From: Obscuribacter phosphatis_A
GTDB taxonomy: Bacteria; Cyanobacteriota; Vampirovibrionia; Obscuribacterales; Obscuribacteraceae
Reading direction: 5' to 3'
Assembly: GCA_017303615.1 (NCBI GenBank)
Contig: JAFLCK010000025.1
Location: 11,771-75,770, forward strand
Length of the DNA: 64,000 bases
A program made the translations under genes and the position numbers. The notes below the pieces were generated by a model that made no database searches, was not told the origin of the DNA, and saw nothing but the letters and a program-made list of their open reading frames with translations. The stretch's first letter is position 1; every line of letters begins with the position of its first letter. Below, piece by piece: positions 24,661 through 33,701 of the stretch.

Positions 24661-25445
24661 TAGACTCTCCGCCGTCCTGGTTTTCTATAATTCTTGATTT
24701 CGTTTCTTCTCTTCAGTTTTGGTATCTCCAGAATAGTCATGAGAGCCTCAGTCGGAAGATCTGGTAGCTTGTCGCTGATCCATTGAGGCAGAAACCTTTT
24801 TAGATTTGGCAGGAACAAACGTTGTTCTCTGGTGAGTTTTTGGTAGATTCCTTCAACAACTTTCCTCGATGCGTACGCCTCTCCCAAAAGCCAGAGTTCT
24901 CTAAATGCTCTACCTACCTCTGTTTCACCCAGCGCAATTTTACGATTGCCCACCGCCTTGAAGTTGACCCTGGCCTCTCTTAAATATCCTATTCCTTGCT
25001 GGGCATCGAAGATTATCTGCTCTGCCTTGAATCCACACTTTACGCCTCTGCAGAGAAAGCGAGTATGTCTCCCCGGTAGGACTCCGGCTTTTCTTCTAAA
25101 CAAGGACTTCTCTTGTACTTGTTCTGCTCTTGTTTGATTTGTAGTTGCCATATCGCCGGCAAAGGCTTTGCGCTTAATTGCGGCTAGCCTTTCTTCTGGA
25201 ACTGGTTTGTTTCTTGGATCATATCTTCTGTAGACACCCCAAGTAAGTCGCTCTAGATATCCAGCTTTTGCCTGTCTGCTTAGAAATGAGTCCAGAGTGG
25301 CGCGGAGCTTGATCAGCTGTAGTAGTTCTCTTGTCGTGAAAATATAATTGTATGGCGCACTTGCGATGTAGCGCTTTACGTAGATGAGGGCGAGTGCATC
25401 ACTCTTTGTTTCCTTTATAGACTTTTGTTTCCTGCGCATTAGCAT
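24657..25445 (-). CDS. AbiEi/DUF6088-like antitoxin-type regulator, orphan
   Basis: A 262-residue basic protein. The N-terminal ~90 residues resemble the winged-helix domain of type IV antitoxins (AbiEi family, DUF6088): IFTTRELLQL, LDSFLSRQAKAGYLERLTWG, VYRRYDP. A second domain has RHTRFLCRGVKCGFKAEQII, and the C-terminus is Lys/Arg-rich (KRRNEIKNYRKPGRRRVY). In AbiE systems such proteins repress their own promoter and counter a nucleotidyltransferase toxin (AbiEii). No such toxin gene lies next to it, so this is an orphan or solitary regulator. A perfect 46-bp palindrome lies ~115 bp upstream and may be its operator (inference). The family call rests on pattern similarity only. Confidence 0.5.
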   Translation of the reverse strand: MLMRRKQKSIKETKSDALALIYVKRYIASAPYNYIFTTRELLQLIKLRATLDSFLSRQAKAGYLERLTWGVYRRYDPRNKPVPEERLAAIKRKAFAGDMATTNQTRAEQVQEKSLFRRKAGVLPGRHTRFLCRGVKCGFKAEQIIFDAQQGIGYLREARVNFKAVGNRKIALGETEVGRAFRELWLLGEAYASRKVVEGIYQKLTREQRLFLPNLKRFLPQWISDKLPDLPTEALMTILEIPKLKRRNEIKNYRKPGRRRVY

Positions 25446-25559
25446 CTCTCCATGACGGTTGGATGTGATATGGGCTCCTACTATGTAAGACGTGATCTGC
25501 CAGGAAAAAGTTCAATTCAGCTGAGCAAAATTCAGATTAAACGTTTCCTCAATCTTGTT

Positions 25560-25605
25560 TTGGAAGATCGCAAGAATTTCCCGGGAAATTCTTGCGATCT
25601 TCCAA
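25560..25605. repeat. Perfect 46-bp palindrome
   Basis: Bases 25560-25582 and 25583-25605 are exact reverse complements with no spacer, centred on CCCGGG. It lies between the divergent AbiEi-like and thioredoxin-fold genes. No T tract follows on either strand, so it does not look like a terminator. Confidence 0.95.
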
Positions 25606-25735
25606 GTATCAATCTACAGCCCAAAGATTCATTTCGAAAAACATTCCGCCGCCCTGTTGTCAAGTGCTCTGGCGCGTAAAATAGTTTTTTAAATCTCTAT
25701 CTTTAGTTCAAGAACACTCAAAAAGGTAAGCAAAG

Positions 25736-26296
25736 ATGGCAAGAACATATTCCACTATGACAATGGCTATCGGCTCTTTAGCTCCAGACTTCACCCTCAT
25801 GGACGTAGTTACCGGCGCTGAAGTTTCAATGAGTGGTTTTATTGGTCAGAAAGCCATTCTCGTAATATTCCTTTGTAGGCATTGTCCTTTCGTTAAGCAC
25901 CTGCAAGAGGAACTTGGACGCCTAGCGAAAGAGTACATGCCCCGAGGGCTTGCAGTGATTGGTATTTCAAGTAACGATGCGGTTGCTTATCCGATGGATT
26001 CTCCAGAGTCTCTGAAGGAATTTGCCCAGGAACAGGGATACGAATTTCCGATTTGCTTTGATGGTGACCAGGCAGTAGCTAGGAGTTATGATGCGGCCTG
26101 TACTCCAGATTTTTTCCTGTTTGACTCGAATCACAGGTTAACCTATAGAGGTCAATTTGATGATAGTAGACCCTCTCTGGACATACCTGTAACAGGCAAG
26201 GATCTGAAAGAAGCAATTGAAGCAACTATGAGCGGTCATCCTTGTGTGGAAGACCAGAAACCGAGTCTTGGTTGCAACATTAAGTGGAAGTTTTAA
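25736..26296 (+). CDS. Thioredoxin-fold (AhpC/TSA-Redoxin) protein
   Basis: A 186-residue protein of the AhpC/TSA-like thioredoxin family. The CxxC redox pair is Cys47-Arg-His-Cys50 in FLCRHCPFVKHL. Family-typical GISSNDAVAYPMDSPE and the C-terminal GCNIKWK are present, as is TPDFFLFDSNHRLTYRGQFD. It has no signal peptide, so it should act as a cytoplasmic thiol oxidoreductase or peroxidase-like protein. It is transcribed away from the palindrome with GGTAAG upstream of its ATG. The physiological partner is unknown. Confidence 0.85.
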   Translation: MARTYSTMTMAIGSLAPDFTLMDVVTGAEVSMSGFIGQKAILVIFLCRHCPFVKHLQEELGRLAKEYMPRGLAVIGISSNDAVAYPMDSPESLKEFAQEQGYEFPICFDGDQAVARSYDAACTPDFFLFDSNHRLTYRGQFDDSRPSLDIPVTGKDLKEAIEATMSGHPCVEDQKPSLGCNIKWKF

Positions 26297-26376
26297 GATT
26301 TAATATCTTAGCCTGAATTGTAGACTTTCTGATAGAGCTTTTGATACATAAACGTTGTCTGGTTTTGGCTTACAGT

Positions 26377-27102
26377 CTACTTAATTGGTAAGGCGATTGT
26401 GCCGATTGTCTTTTGATCAGGATAGCTTTTGATTTGAAAAATAATGCTAGGCTTCAGTGCCGCATCGCTATCGGTCTTGCTCTTTAGGAATATCTTTCCA
26501 GCACTTCTTTCTCCCGGAAAGATTATTCGGTTTCCGAATATCAGTCCGGCTAATTCTCTTCTTGCTTGGTCTTTACCGTAATAAAGATGAGCCGGTGAAT
26601 TTTTTGACTTGTTTAAGTCGAACGATAAAGGTCCTGAGCCAATGCTTGCGATTGAGCCGAGCACAAAAGCGCTGTCGCCGGGAATATTGACTTTTGCTGG
26701 AGCAGAAATAATTTCGTTGAGTTGCTTGGGTAGATTTTCGTCATTATGTGTAACTTTAGAGTGCTCTTTTCTATTTTGCGTTACCTTGAACTGAGCCATA
26801 AGACGGGCGTTGTCTCCGTCTACAAATAAAGCCCTTTCTGAGTTGCTCTGAAACGAGACAGTAATTGACTTGCCGTCATCGCTTGAGACTGCCTCTCCGA
26901 TTAACTCTCCCTCTTTGAGGGGAGTGTCCAGCTTATTCTTCTCTGGCGCCAGAATATTTGTAGAAAGAGGATCTTCTCTTTCTTGCGAATTGGTCGGTAG
27001 CGCATAACTAGAAAACACAGCAATCAATAGTGCTAACGCAATCCGATTAGACTTAAAAAAGTCAGAAGTGATTTTTCTATTGGGACTACTCTTCGCTATC
27101 AT
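26377..27102 (-). CDS. Secreted accessory protein of the MacAB-like operon
   Basis: A 241-residue protein with an N-terminal signal or anchor (RIALALLIAVFSSYALPTNS, ~20-39). The rest is beta-rich: GKSITVSFQSNSERALFVDG, and FPGERSAGKIFLK near the end. No family is recognised; the spacing recalls small immunoglobulin-like periplasmic domains. Its ATG overlaps the stop of the ABC ATPase gene (ATGA), so it is the last gene of the export operon and probably works with it (inference). Confidence 0.6.
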   Translation of the reverse strand: MIAKSSPNRKITSDFFKSNRIALALLIAVFSSYALPTNSQEREDPLSTNILAPEKNKLDTPLKEGELIGEAVSSDDGKSITVSFQSNSERALFVDGDNARLMAQFKVTQNRKEHSKVTHNDENLPKQLNEIISAPAKVNIPGDSAFVLGSIASIGSGPLSFDLNKSKNSPAHLYYGKDQARRELAGLIFGNRIIFPGERSAGKIFLKSKTDSDAALKPSIIFQIKSYPDQKTIGTIALPIK

Positions 27103-27791
27103 TGTGTATCTTCCTGAATGAGACCGTCCTTTACTTTTATAACTCGTTTGGCATGTGATGCCGTTTCGGGATCGTGGGTTACGATGATGACTGTCATTCC
27201 TTCTTCCACTAGTCTATTGAAGAGACCCATTATCTCTCGGGCTGTATTGCTGTCTAGTGCACCGGTTGGTTCGTCTGCTAAGAGAATGCGCGGACTATTG
27301 ACGATGGCTCGGGCTATGGCTACGCGCTGTTGTTGTCCGCCTGATAGCTCGTTTGGTTTGTGTTCCATGCGGCTGCTCAAGCCGAGTTCACTTAGCGCAA
27401 GTTCGGCTTTGACCTTGCGATTTACTTTCGGGACCTTTGCATAAACAAGAGGCAGCATGACATTTTGCAGTGCGGTCATACTATGTAATAAATTGAATTG
27501 TTGAAAGACAAAACCGATAGTGCGATTGCGAATGGCTGCCAATTCGTCGTCGCTTCTTGCTGTGATATCTTGACCGTCCAAAATGTAAGTGCCTGATGTT
27601 GGTTTGTCTAAGCAGCCGATTATATTCATGAGAGTCGATTTGCCTGAGCCCGATGTGCCCATGATTGCCACGTATTCGCCCTGCTTGATTTCGAGTGAGA
27701 CGCCGCGCAGGGCATAAACCGGTTCGGCCGAGAGATTGTAGGTTCTGACAATCTCTCTTAGTTTGATTACGGTTTCAGGCTCTTTTGTCAT
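27099..27791 (-). CDS. ABC transporter ATPase (MacB/LolD-type)
   Basis: A 230-residue ATPase. Walker A is GTSGSGKST (45-53), the signature LSGGQQQRVAIARAI, and Walker B/D-loop LLADEPTGALD. This is the MacB/LolD/FtsE class that powers mechanotransmission across the periplasm rather than direct transport. ATG 27791 was chosen because it lies 10 bases after the permease stop and the family starts with a short strand before KLREIVRTY; longer frames run into the permease gene. It follows the permease gene and overlaps the accessory gene by four bases. E. coli MacB fuses ATPase and permease; here they are separate. Confidence 0.93.
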   Translation of the reverse strand: MTKEPETVIKLREIVRTYNLSAEPVYALRGVSLEIKQGEYVAIMGTSGSGKSTLMNIIGCLDKPTSGTYILDGQDITARSDDELAAIRNRTIGFVFQQFNLLHSMTALQNVMLPLVYAKVPKVNRKVKAELALSELGLSSRMEHKPNELSGGQQQRVAIARAIVNSPRILLADEPTGALDSNTAREIMGLFNRLVEEGMTVIIVTHDPETASHAKRVIKVKDGLIQEDTQ

Positions 27792-27801
27792 TGCTCGATT
27801 G

Positions 27802-29046
27802 CTACTCGCTGCGCAGGGCAATGATAGGGTCGAGGCGAGCAGCTTTTCTTGCTGGGTAGATGCCGAAAAATAGACCGATAGCCAGCGAAACACAGAAAGA
27901 AAGAACAACCGAAGCTGGTGTCACATCGGTTTTCCAGTTGGCAAATTGGCTCAGGGCTGAGGCCCCTGCCACACCTAGTCCGATGCCTAGTATGCCGCCT
28001 GTCAGGGACATCAGCACTGCTTCGATGACGAATTGGGCGAGAATTTCTGAGTACTTAGCGCCAATCGCTTTGCGTATGCCTATCTCTTTGGTTCGCTCGG
28101 TGACCGAGACGAGCATGATATTCATAATGCCGATGCCTCCGACCAATAGTGAAATGCCGGCGGTGGCTCCGAGCAATAGGCTGAAGACGCCTGTTATCGA
28201 CTGAGCGGTTTGCATGATGTCGGCTTGAGTGCGCAGTGTGAAATCGTCGCTGTCTGGATTTTGGATATTGTGGCGTAATCTGAGCAGGTTTGTGATCTGG
28301 AACTGCGCCTGCAGGTCTTCGTTTTCTTTGGCGCGGACCAAGATGCTCTTAACTTGTTTGCCGGTTACGGCATTGAGTCCGACTAGAGTGGCATAGCCTG
28401 TGGTAAGTGGAATGAAAATTTGGTCGTCCATGTCCATCATCTGAGTAACGCCTTTGTGCTCCATTACTCCGATTACTTCGAAAAGTTCGCCTCTGATGAG
28501 CACCTGCTTGCGCATTGGGCTTTCGCCGCTGGCACCGAAGAGGTTATTGGCGACGGTCTCACCCAGCACGCAAACTCGGCTCGCTTCTTTCATATCAGTG
28601 CTGCTGAAGAAGCGTCCCTTGGCCGGGTAGAAATTACGAATGTCGACATAAGATGGTTCTGTCGCTACTACCGATGTGCTGGTATTCTGTTCGCCGTATT
28701 GTGCTTGAAAGCCCGAATTGTACTGTGCCGCTACATCTTCTACGGCTGGACAAGTTTCTCTGATTGCCTGCGCATCGTCATAGGTAAGAGTTGCCGCCGA
28801 GCCTTGACCTTGTGAAATACTTGAGAGATTGGCTGCCCCTGGTCTGACATAAATCAAATTGACTCCAAGGCTCTGTACCTGCTTTTCAGCCTCTAGCTTG
28901 GCTCCTTGACCGATGCCCAAAAGAGTGATCACCGAAGCGATACCAATAACGATACCAAGAACAGTGAGGGCACTGCGCAATCTGTTGCTGAGAATGCCTT
29001 GCCAGGCTATTGCGAGTAATTCTGATAACTCTTCCAGTGATTTCAT
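27802..29046 (-). CDS. MacB-like ABC permease (FtsX fold)
   Basis: A 414-residue permease. An N-terminal membrane segment (LRSALTVLGIVIGIASVITL) is followed by a MacB periplasmic core domain (~50-270) and three C-terminal membrane segments, with the conserved MLVSVTERTKEIGIRKAIGA before the second. Family members couple cytoplasmic ATP hydrolysis to substrate movement from periplasm through a TolC channel, exporting macrolides, peptides, toxins or lipopeptides. It sits between the adaptor gene (28 bases upstream) and the ATPase gene. Substrate unknown. Confidence 0.92.
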   Translation of the reverse strand: MKSLEELSELLAIAWQGILSNRLRSALTVLGIVIGIASVITLLGIGQGAKLEAEKQVQSLGVNLIYVRPGAANLSSISQGQGSAATLTYDDAQAIRETCPAVEDVAAQYNSGFQAQYGEQNTSTSVVATEPSYVDIRNFYPAKGRFFSSTDMKEASRVCVLGETVANNLFGASGESPMRKQVLIRGELFEVIGVMEHKGVTQMMDMDDQIFIPLTTGYATLVGLNAVTGKQVKSILVRAKENEDLQAQFQITNLLRLRHNIQNPDSDDFTLRTQADIMQTAQSITGVFSLLLGATAGISLLVGGIGIMNIMLVSVTERTKEIGIRKAIGAKYSEILAQFVIEAVLMSLTGGILGIGLGVAGASALSQFANWKTDVTPASVVLSFCVSLAIGLFFGIYPARKAARLDPIIALRSE

Positions 29047-29074
29047 TATCTAGAAACTTTTAGATGGAGCAGTG

Positions 29075-30613
29075 TCAATTGCCGAAGCCTCTGGTCATGC
29101 GTCCGGCGCCGCCCATGCGCATTGCCGAGGCACCAGGACCGCTGCCCTGTCCGGGCTGCTGTCTGCCGCCATAGCCTTCTTTAGCCAGTTGCTCGCGACT
29201 TAGTCCCTGGAATATTTTGTCTCCGTCTTTCAAACCTTCAGTAATGACTATGTCTCTGCCGGTGGTTGGTCCAGTCTTGACCGGCTTGAATTCCGGTTCG
29301 CCTTTCGCATCCGGCATAAAGACGCCGCTCTGTCCCTTACGTGAAATAACGCAGACTGTCGGGACAGTGATGGCGTCATCAAGTTCGCCTACGATAAATT
29401 TCGCAGAGACATTCATGCCTGCTAAAAGCTGGCTGTCTTTGTCGAGCGGCTCGGCATGCACTTCAAATGTTGTGACGTTGGATGTTACGATGGCCGCCGG
29501 AGCTATCTGTGTCACCTTGCCTCGGAATATTTTGTCTGGATAGGCTGTGGCAGTTATTTCTACGGGCTGACCAAGCTTTATTTTTGGCAAATTCGATTCG
29601 GAAACCTGTGCCACCATCTCTAGTGAACCTGCCAGAGCCACAATCGAACTCGATGTGGCTGAAGTTGTAGCTGCCGAAGTTGTCGGTGTGACAATCGCTC
29701 CGGCGTCGGTGTATTTCTGTGTTATCACTCCGGCAAAGGGGGCTTTGATGCGAGTGTCGTTGATGAGGCTTTCCACGCGCATCAACTGCCCTTTGGCTTG
29801 CATGGCGCTGTGCCTTGCTGCCTCTATATCTTCTTTGCGATAGCCGGCGCGCATCAGGGCATGCTGCTCGGCGATGGCGTTCATTTCGGCAAGGCTCTGT
29901 GCCAGAGCGGCTTCCGCTTGTTCTTTCTCTTGTTTGGCCGCCCTGAGCTGCGATTTGGTTACTTCCGCCTGCGTATCGGCATCGATTCCGGCTTGGTCGG
30001 AAACAGCCCCTTCCTGTGCCAGATAGGTCTGTCTTTTGGCAAAGGTTTCGTTGCGACTGAGCTGAATGGTCAGAGCTTCAACCTGTGCTTCCAGTCTCTG
30101 TATGTTTTCCTTGGCTTGGCGGGCGGCGTTCTTGGCTTTCAATTCTTGATAGCGCGCTTGGGAGACTTCTTGTGGTCGATTACCGCTCTCAAGCTTGCTT
30201 ACATTATCGAGAGCGGCGAGGTAAGCTCCTCTGGCTGCCGCTGCGTCACCCAACAAATTGCTGTCGTCCATGACTGCTATCAGCTGACCTTCTTTTACTC
30301 GGTCGCCCTGCTTAACGAGAAGGGTTTTTAACAAGCCTGTTTGTTTGGGGCTGATTTTTACTTCCTGTATGGGCTTGATCAGTCCAGTTGCCAGTACATA
30401 AATCTTGGCTCGACCGCGTTTAACAGCGATGAGGTTTTTGCTGATTTCTTCTTTCTCGTGACCAGCTTTGTTTTGCTCAAAGAAATAGTAGCCACCACCG
30501 GCGATGCTTAGCAGAAGCGCCCCGACCAAGCCTTTCTTCACCCAGTTCTTCTTGTTTCTGGGATTGCTAAGTTTGCTGGTGTCGTTTTGTGTGCTGGTCA
30601 TATCAGTAAGCAT
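29075..30613 (-). CDS. MacA-like periplasmic adaptor protein
   Basis: A 512-residue membrane-fusion protein. A single N-terminal anchor (~30-46, GLVGALLLSIAGGGYYF) precedes a lipoyl half (KISPKQTGLLKTLLVKQGD), a long coiled-coil hairpin (~135-270), the second lipoyl half (INDTRIKAPFAGVITQKYTD), then beta-barrel and membrane-proximal domains. The tail is Gly/Met-rich. It should bridge the inner-membrane permease and the TolC-like channel. The start could be 30613 or ATG 30601; neither has a strong Shine-Dalgarno. A 22-bp tandem repeat array lies immediately upstream. Confidence 0.9.
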   Translation of the reverse strand: MLTDMTSTQNDTSKLSNPRNKKNWVKKGLVGALLLSIAGGGYYFFEQNKAGHEKEEISKNLIAVKRGRAKIYVLATGLIKPIQEVKISPKQTGLLKTLLVKQGDRVKEGQLIAVMDDSNLLGDAAAARGAYLAALDNVSKLESGNRPQEVSQARYQELKAKNAARQAKENIQRLEAQVEALTIQLSRNETFAKRQTYLAQEGAVSDQAGIDADTQAEVTKSQLRAAKQEKEQAEAALAQSLAEMNAIAEQHALMRAGYRKEDIEAARHSAMQAKGQLMRVESLINDTRIKAPFAGVITQKYTDAGAIVTPTTSAATTSATSSSIVALAGSLEMVAQVSESNLPKIKLGQPVEITATAYPDKIFRGKVTQIAPAAIVTSNVTTFEVHAEPLDKDSQLLAGMNVSAKFIVGELDDAITVPTVCVISRKGQSGVFMPDAKGEPEFKPVKTGPTTGRDIVITEGLKDGDKIFQGLSREQLAKEGYGGRQQPGQGSGPGASAMRMGGAGRMTRGFGN

Positions 30614-30660
30614 ATCTAATTATTTTAGGGGCAAGCAAATAAGTTTGTTTTTTTCGATTG

Positions 30661-30780
30661 TTTCAAGTCTCAGTTTCTGGTGTTTCAAGTCTTAATTTCT
30701 GGTGTTTCAAGTCATTGATTTCGCTATTTCAAGTCTTAATTTCTGGTGTTTCAAGTCATTGGTTTCGTTATTTCAAGTCT
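30661..30780. repeat. 22-bp tandem repeat array between channel and adaptor genes
   Basis: Five full 22-bp units start at 30661, 30683, 30705, 30727 and 30749, and a sixth partial at 30771. All begin with TTTCAAGTC; after that units alternate between two variants (second and fourth identical; third and fifth near-identical). No unique spacers are present, so it is not a CRISPR array. Confidence 0.95.
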
Positions 30781-30792
30781 CTAGTATTGTCC

Positions 30793-32535
30793 TCACTGTT
30801 TCATACTGATTGGCTGTTTTATCTCTTTAGTCAGGGACTCTACCGAAATTTGACCACTGTCTCTTAAGAGTTGTGCTTGGCTTATATTGTAGGCGATAAC
30901 TGCCTGCACGTGATTAGTCAGGGCGGTGACATAGGCTTGTTGGGCTTGAATCAGTTCCAGGTTGATGCCTTGCCCATAGGCTACTCTAAGATTGGCCAGG
31001 CGCAGCTGTTCAGTAGCCGATACCACTGCCTCAGCCGCTACCTTTACCTGCTCTCTGGCGGTGAGCATGTTCAAATAAGATGACCGCACCTCTTGCATAA
31101 CTGTCAGATACTGCTGGTTCGATTGTAAAAGAGCTTGTCTAGCCAGGGCTCTAGCCGAAAGCGTATTGAAAGTGTCGGGAACGCCCATGGATGGTAGGCT
31201 CCAGTTTAAGTCGAAGCCGGCTGAGAAAGAGCGGCTGCCTGCACCGCTAATGCCGATACCCGCGCCTGAACTGCCGGTGGGAATGACCACGGTTGAACCG
31301 GCGAGGCTGCCGGAGCCGCCTCTGCCACTACTTTTGGATTCTGTAATGGAGGTGAAAAACTGAAAAGAAGGATAGAGCGGTGCTTGCGCCACCTGAATAT
31401 TGCGATTGGCCGCCAGCCGCAGATTGTCGAACTGTTTCAGCTCTGGTCTTAGCTTGAGGGTAGCATCGACTAGCGCCTCTACATTAATATCTGGGTCAAT
31501 TAATTTGAGTTCTCGCACCACGGTCTCTTGCGGTATGAAGTTGATGATCATACTGGTGTTGAGAACTCTAGCCAAAGCAAGCGCCGATTGTCTGAGAAGT
31601 ACCTGCTGTTGTAAGAGCGCTTGCTTATCTAGGGCTAATTGGGTGCGCGACTGGTAAATTGCAAAGTTTGTGCCTACTCCGGCATTTTTCAGTTGTTCGT
31701 TGAGCTTGAGCTGGGTGCGCGACAATTCGACCGACTTGACCCTGATCTGCAAGAGGGTTTGATTGAGCAATAGATTGTAATAGCTGCGATAAGCGTCCAA
31801 GAGGGCATCGTTCACCGAAGCATAATAGGCGTTCTTTGCTGCTCGGCTGCGAAAAAGAGCGGACTGGGCTCCATAGACCACACGTCCCCCTTGAAAAACA
31901 GGATAGCGCACTGTCGTTGAGGTGGTGAAAACAGTATTGGGTGGAGCTGTGGCGCTATCTACTCGCTGCCCTCGGTAGGTCATAATCAGGTCGGGCAAAA
32001 TTCTGCCCAGGGCCCCGTAGTAGAGATAACGCTGCGATTCAAAGCCGGCTTGCGAGATGCGAATCGGTAAATTGTTTTCAAGAGTTAGGTCGAGGACTTT
32101 TTTAAGCGATATCGGTTCATTATACGAAGCTTCCAACTGAATGGGCGGCAACTTGCCTCCGCCGATAGGCAAAAGCTCAGATATGGGCACCGGAGCAATT
32201 TGCACTTGTCCAGCTTCAGTCTTTTGTTTGTCGGTTAGGTTGGGATCATTCTTACTGGCATCATAGGGCTTCTTTGAATCGGCTTCAGGGTAGAGCTCTT
32301 CCAGTGTGGCATTTGGAGAAGGTTTAGGCAGCGGACCCCTGAGTGGCGCTGGTTTTTCGCTGCCAGGCAGAGCGGGCAGTGCAGGCAGATTAGAGTCACG
32401 CTCAGTGACGGCGCTTTCAGCTAATTCGGCTTTATCGCTTTGCTGTACTGTCTTTTCTGCCTGGCAGAAAGCACCGGGCTGGGCGAGCAGCAAGGTAAGC
32501 GAAAGCAGGATGGAGCTGTAACGGAGGGAATTCAT
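30793..32535 (-). CDS. TolC-like outer membrane efflux channel
   Basis: A 580-residue protein with a signal peptide (ILLSLTLLLAQPGAFCQAE). A Pro-rich linker (~50-120) leads to two outer-membrane efflux domains starting near EPISLKKVLDLTLENNLPIR, with the alpha-barrel helices AYYASVNDALLDAYRSYYNL and VRSSYLNMLTAREQVKVAAE. It forms the exit duct for the MacAB-like pump encoded downstream. A Gly/Ser-rich loop (SSGRGGSGSLAG) interrupts the second half. The order channel, adaptor, permease, ATPase suggests one transcription unit, broken by a 180-bp repeat-containing gap. Confidence 0.9.
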   Translation of the reverse strand: MNSLRYSSILLSLTLLLAQPGAFCQAEKTVQQSDKAELAESAVTERDSNLPALPALPGSEKPAPLRGPLPKPSPNATLEELYPEADSKKPYDASKNDPNLTDKQKTEAGQVQIAPVPISELLPIGGGKLPPIQLEASYNEPISLKKVLDLTLENNLPIRISQAGFESQRYLYYGALGRILPDLIMTYRGQRVDSATAPPNTVFTTSTTVRYPVFQGGRVVYGAQSALFRSRAAKNAYYASVNDALLDAYRSYYNLLLNQTLLQIRVKSVELSRTQLKLNEQLKNAGVGTNFAIYQSRTQLALDKQALLQQQVLLRQSALALARVLNTSMIINFIPQETVVRELKLIDPDINVEALVDATLKLRPELKQFDNLRLAANRNIQVAQAPLYPSFQFFTSITESKSSGRGGSGSLAGSTVVIPTGSSGAGIGISGAGSRSFSAGFDLNWSLPSMGVPDTFNTLSARALARQALLQSNQQYLTVMQEVRSSYLNMLTAREQVKVAAEAVVSATEQLRLANLRVAYGQGINLELIQAQQAYVTALTNHVQAVIAYNISQAQLLRDSGQISVESLTKEIKQPISMKQ

Positions 32536-32605
32536 TTAATCTGAGAGTCAGAGAAAGTGCTGGCAAATCCAGCTCTAAAGGCTAACTATAAAGCAAGACT
32601 CTCTA

Positions 32606-33592
32606 TCAGGGTGATTGTTTCCGCCTGTGTCTGAGACAGAAATCACATATCAGGTCGGTGGCGTTCAAGAGGCGGTCGCCTCTTGCCCCGGCTAATTTAG
32701 CGTGAAGCCCACCAGGCCAGGTATGCCGCCCATTCTTTACCTGATAGTAGAGCACCTCGGAATCTGCCGCGCCGCAATAGTCTTTCATTAGATACTCAGG
32801 CCGGTCCTCTTGCGCATTTATCTGGCATTGATTGCGATCAATCCAATACTGCAGTGCCATCTCTGCCGGCGTCGAGTCAAAACGATAAATTGGCAGTCCG
32901 CCTCTCCCTCCGTGAAAGCGCACTACTTTGTCGCTCTCACCATTGATTAGTAAGGCGCTTATCGGTTCAGTCGCTTCCTTTGTGCTTCGGTAGAGGCAGC
33001 CTGCCACTGAGGCGAACGCCGCTATATTCTCAGGATTTTCCATCGCTATCTTCTGTGCGAGCATGGCCCCATTGGAAGAGCCGACTACATAGACTCGGTT
33101 GGGATCGACTTGATATTTCCCTATTAGGTCTTCAATTAGAGCGTTTACCGATGCCACATCGTCGCTCTTCTTCCACTTAGCCGGGCCGCAGCATTGTCCA
33201 GCATTCCATGTAAGCAAGCTGCCTTGCGGAAAAGCAACTATAAAGCCGTCTTTGTCTGCACGTTTGCAAAACTGCGAGTCTAGTTTGATAAATAACCAAT
33301 TGGTTAGCCCGCCGTGCAGCACCACAAATAGTGGCACTTTCTGATCGCTTATTTTGACTGCTGAGGGAACATACACTTGCATTTTCGCTAGCATCTTTCT
33401 AGGCGCGGATGTTCTGTGTCTCCTTCTGTTTGGCTCTGAAATAGTTTGCGTTGTATCAACTTGCGTTGTATCAGCTTGCTCTGTATTAACTTGCCATTGC
33501 TCTGAGGCCGCCGACTCGAGCGAACTCAATAGTGAGGTGCCTAAGCTAGCTATACCCGCAGCCAGAGCCATGGAAAATCTAAGTCTATTCAT
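32606..33592 (-). CDS. Secreted PHB-depolymerase/feruloyl-esterase-like hydrolase
   Basis: A 328-residue alpha/beta hydrolase of the esterase PHB depolymerase family (LpqC-like). A signal peptide covers ~1-30. The oxyanion region is FVVLHGG, the nucleophile is Ser in VVGSSNGAML, the acid is probably Asp in INGESDKVV, and the base is His in NGRHTWPGG. The CCGPA block after AFPQGSLLTWNAGQ is typical of the family. It would hydrolyse ester bonds in polyesters or plant-derived esters outside the cell. A TAGACC/GGTCTA inverted repeat (33601-33632) lies just upstream of its start. It precedes the channel gene by 70 bases. Confidence 0.8.
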   Translation of the reverse strand: MNRLRFSMALAAGIASLGTSLLSSLESAASEQWQVNTEQADTTQVDTTQTISEPNRRRHRTSAPRKMLAKMQVYVPSAVKISDQKVPLFVVLHGGLTNWLFIKLDSQFCKRADKDGFIVAFPQGSLLTWNAGQCCGPAKWKKSDDVASVNALIEDLIGKYQVDPNRVYVVGSSNGAMLAQKIAMENPENIAAFASVAGCLYRSTKEATEPISALLINGESDKVVRFHGGRGGLPIYRFDSTPAEMALQYWIDRNQCQINAQEDRPEYLMKDYCGAADSEVLYYQVKNGRHTWPGGLHAKLAGARGDRLLNATDLICDFCLRHRRKQSP

Positions 33593-33701
33593 ATTTGAAT
33601 TAGACCTTAGAATTCCTTTTCATTATGGTCTAGAGCAACAGTTCTTGAATTGTTTGTCGCCCTTGTCTCAAATCATTGTCTAGGCATGCCAGACCTTTCA
33701 C

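Noticed and set aside
24657..25445. Complete AbiE toxin-antitoxin pair
   Set aside because: No nucleotidyltransferase (AbiEii-like) gene is adjacent; both neighbours belong to unrelated families.
25560..25605. Palindrome as a rho-independent terminator
   Set aside because: It lies upstream of both flanking genes and is not followed by a T tract on either strand.
25452..25679. 75-codon plus-strand frame across the palindrome
   Set aside because: It includes the perfect palindrome, has no good Shine-Dalgarno sequence and gives no protein-like pattern.
30661..30780. Possible CRISPR array
   Set aside because: The 22-bp units are contiguous, with no unique spacers, and no cas genes lie in the window.
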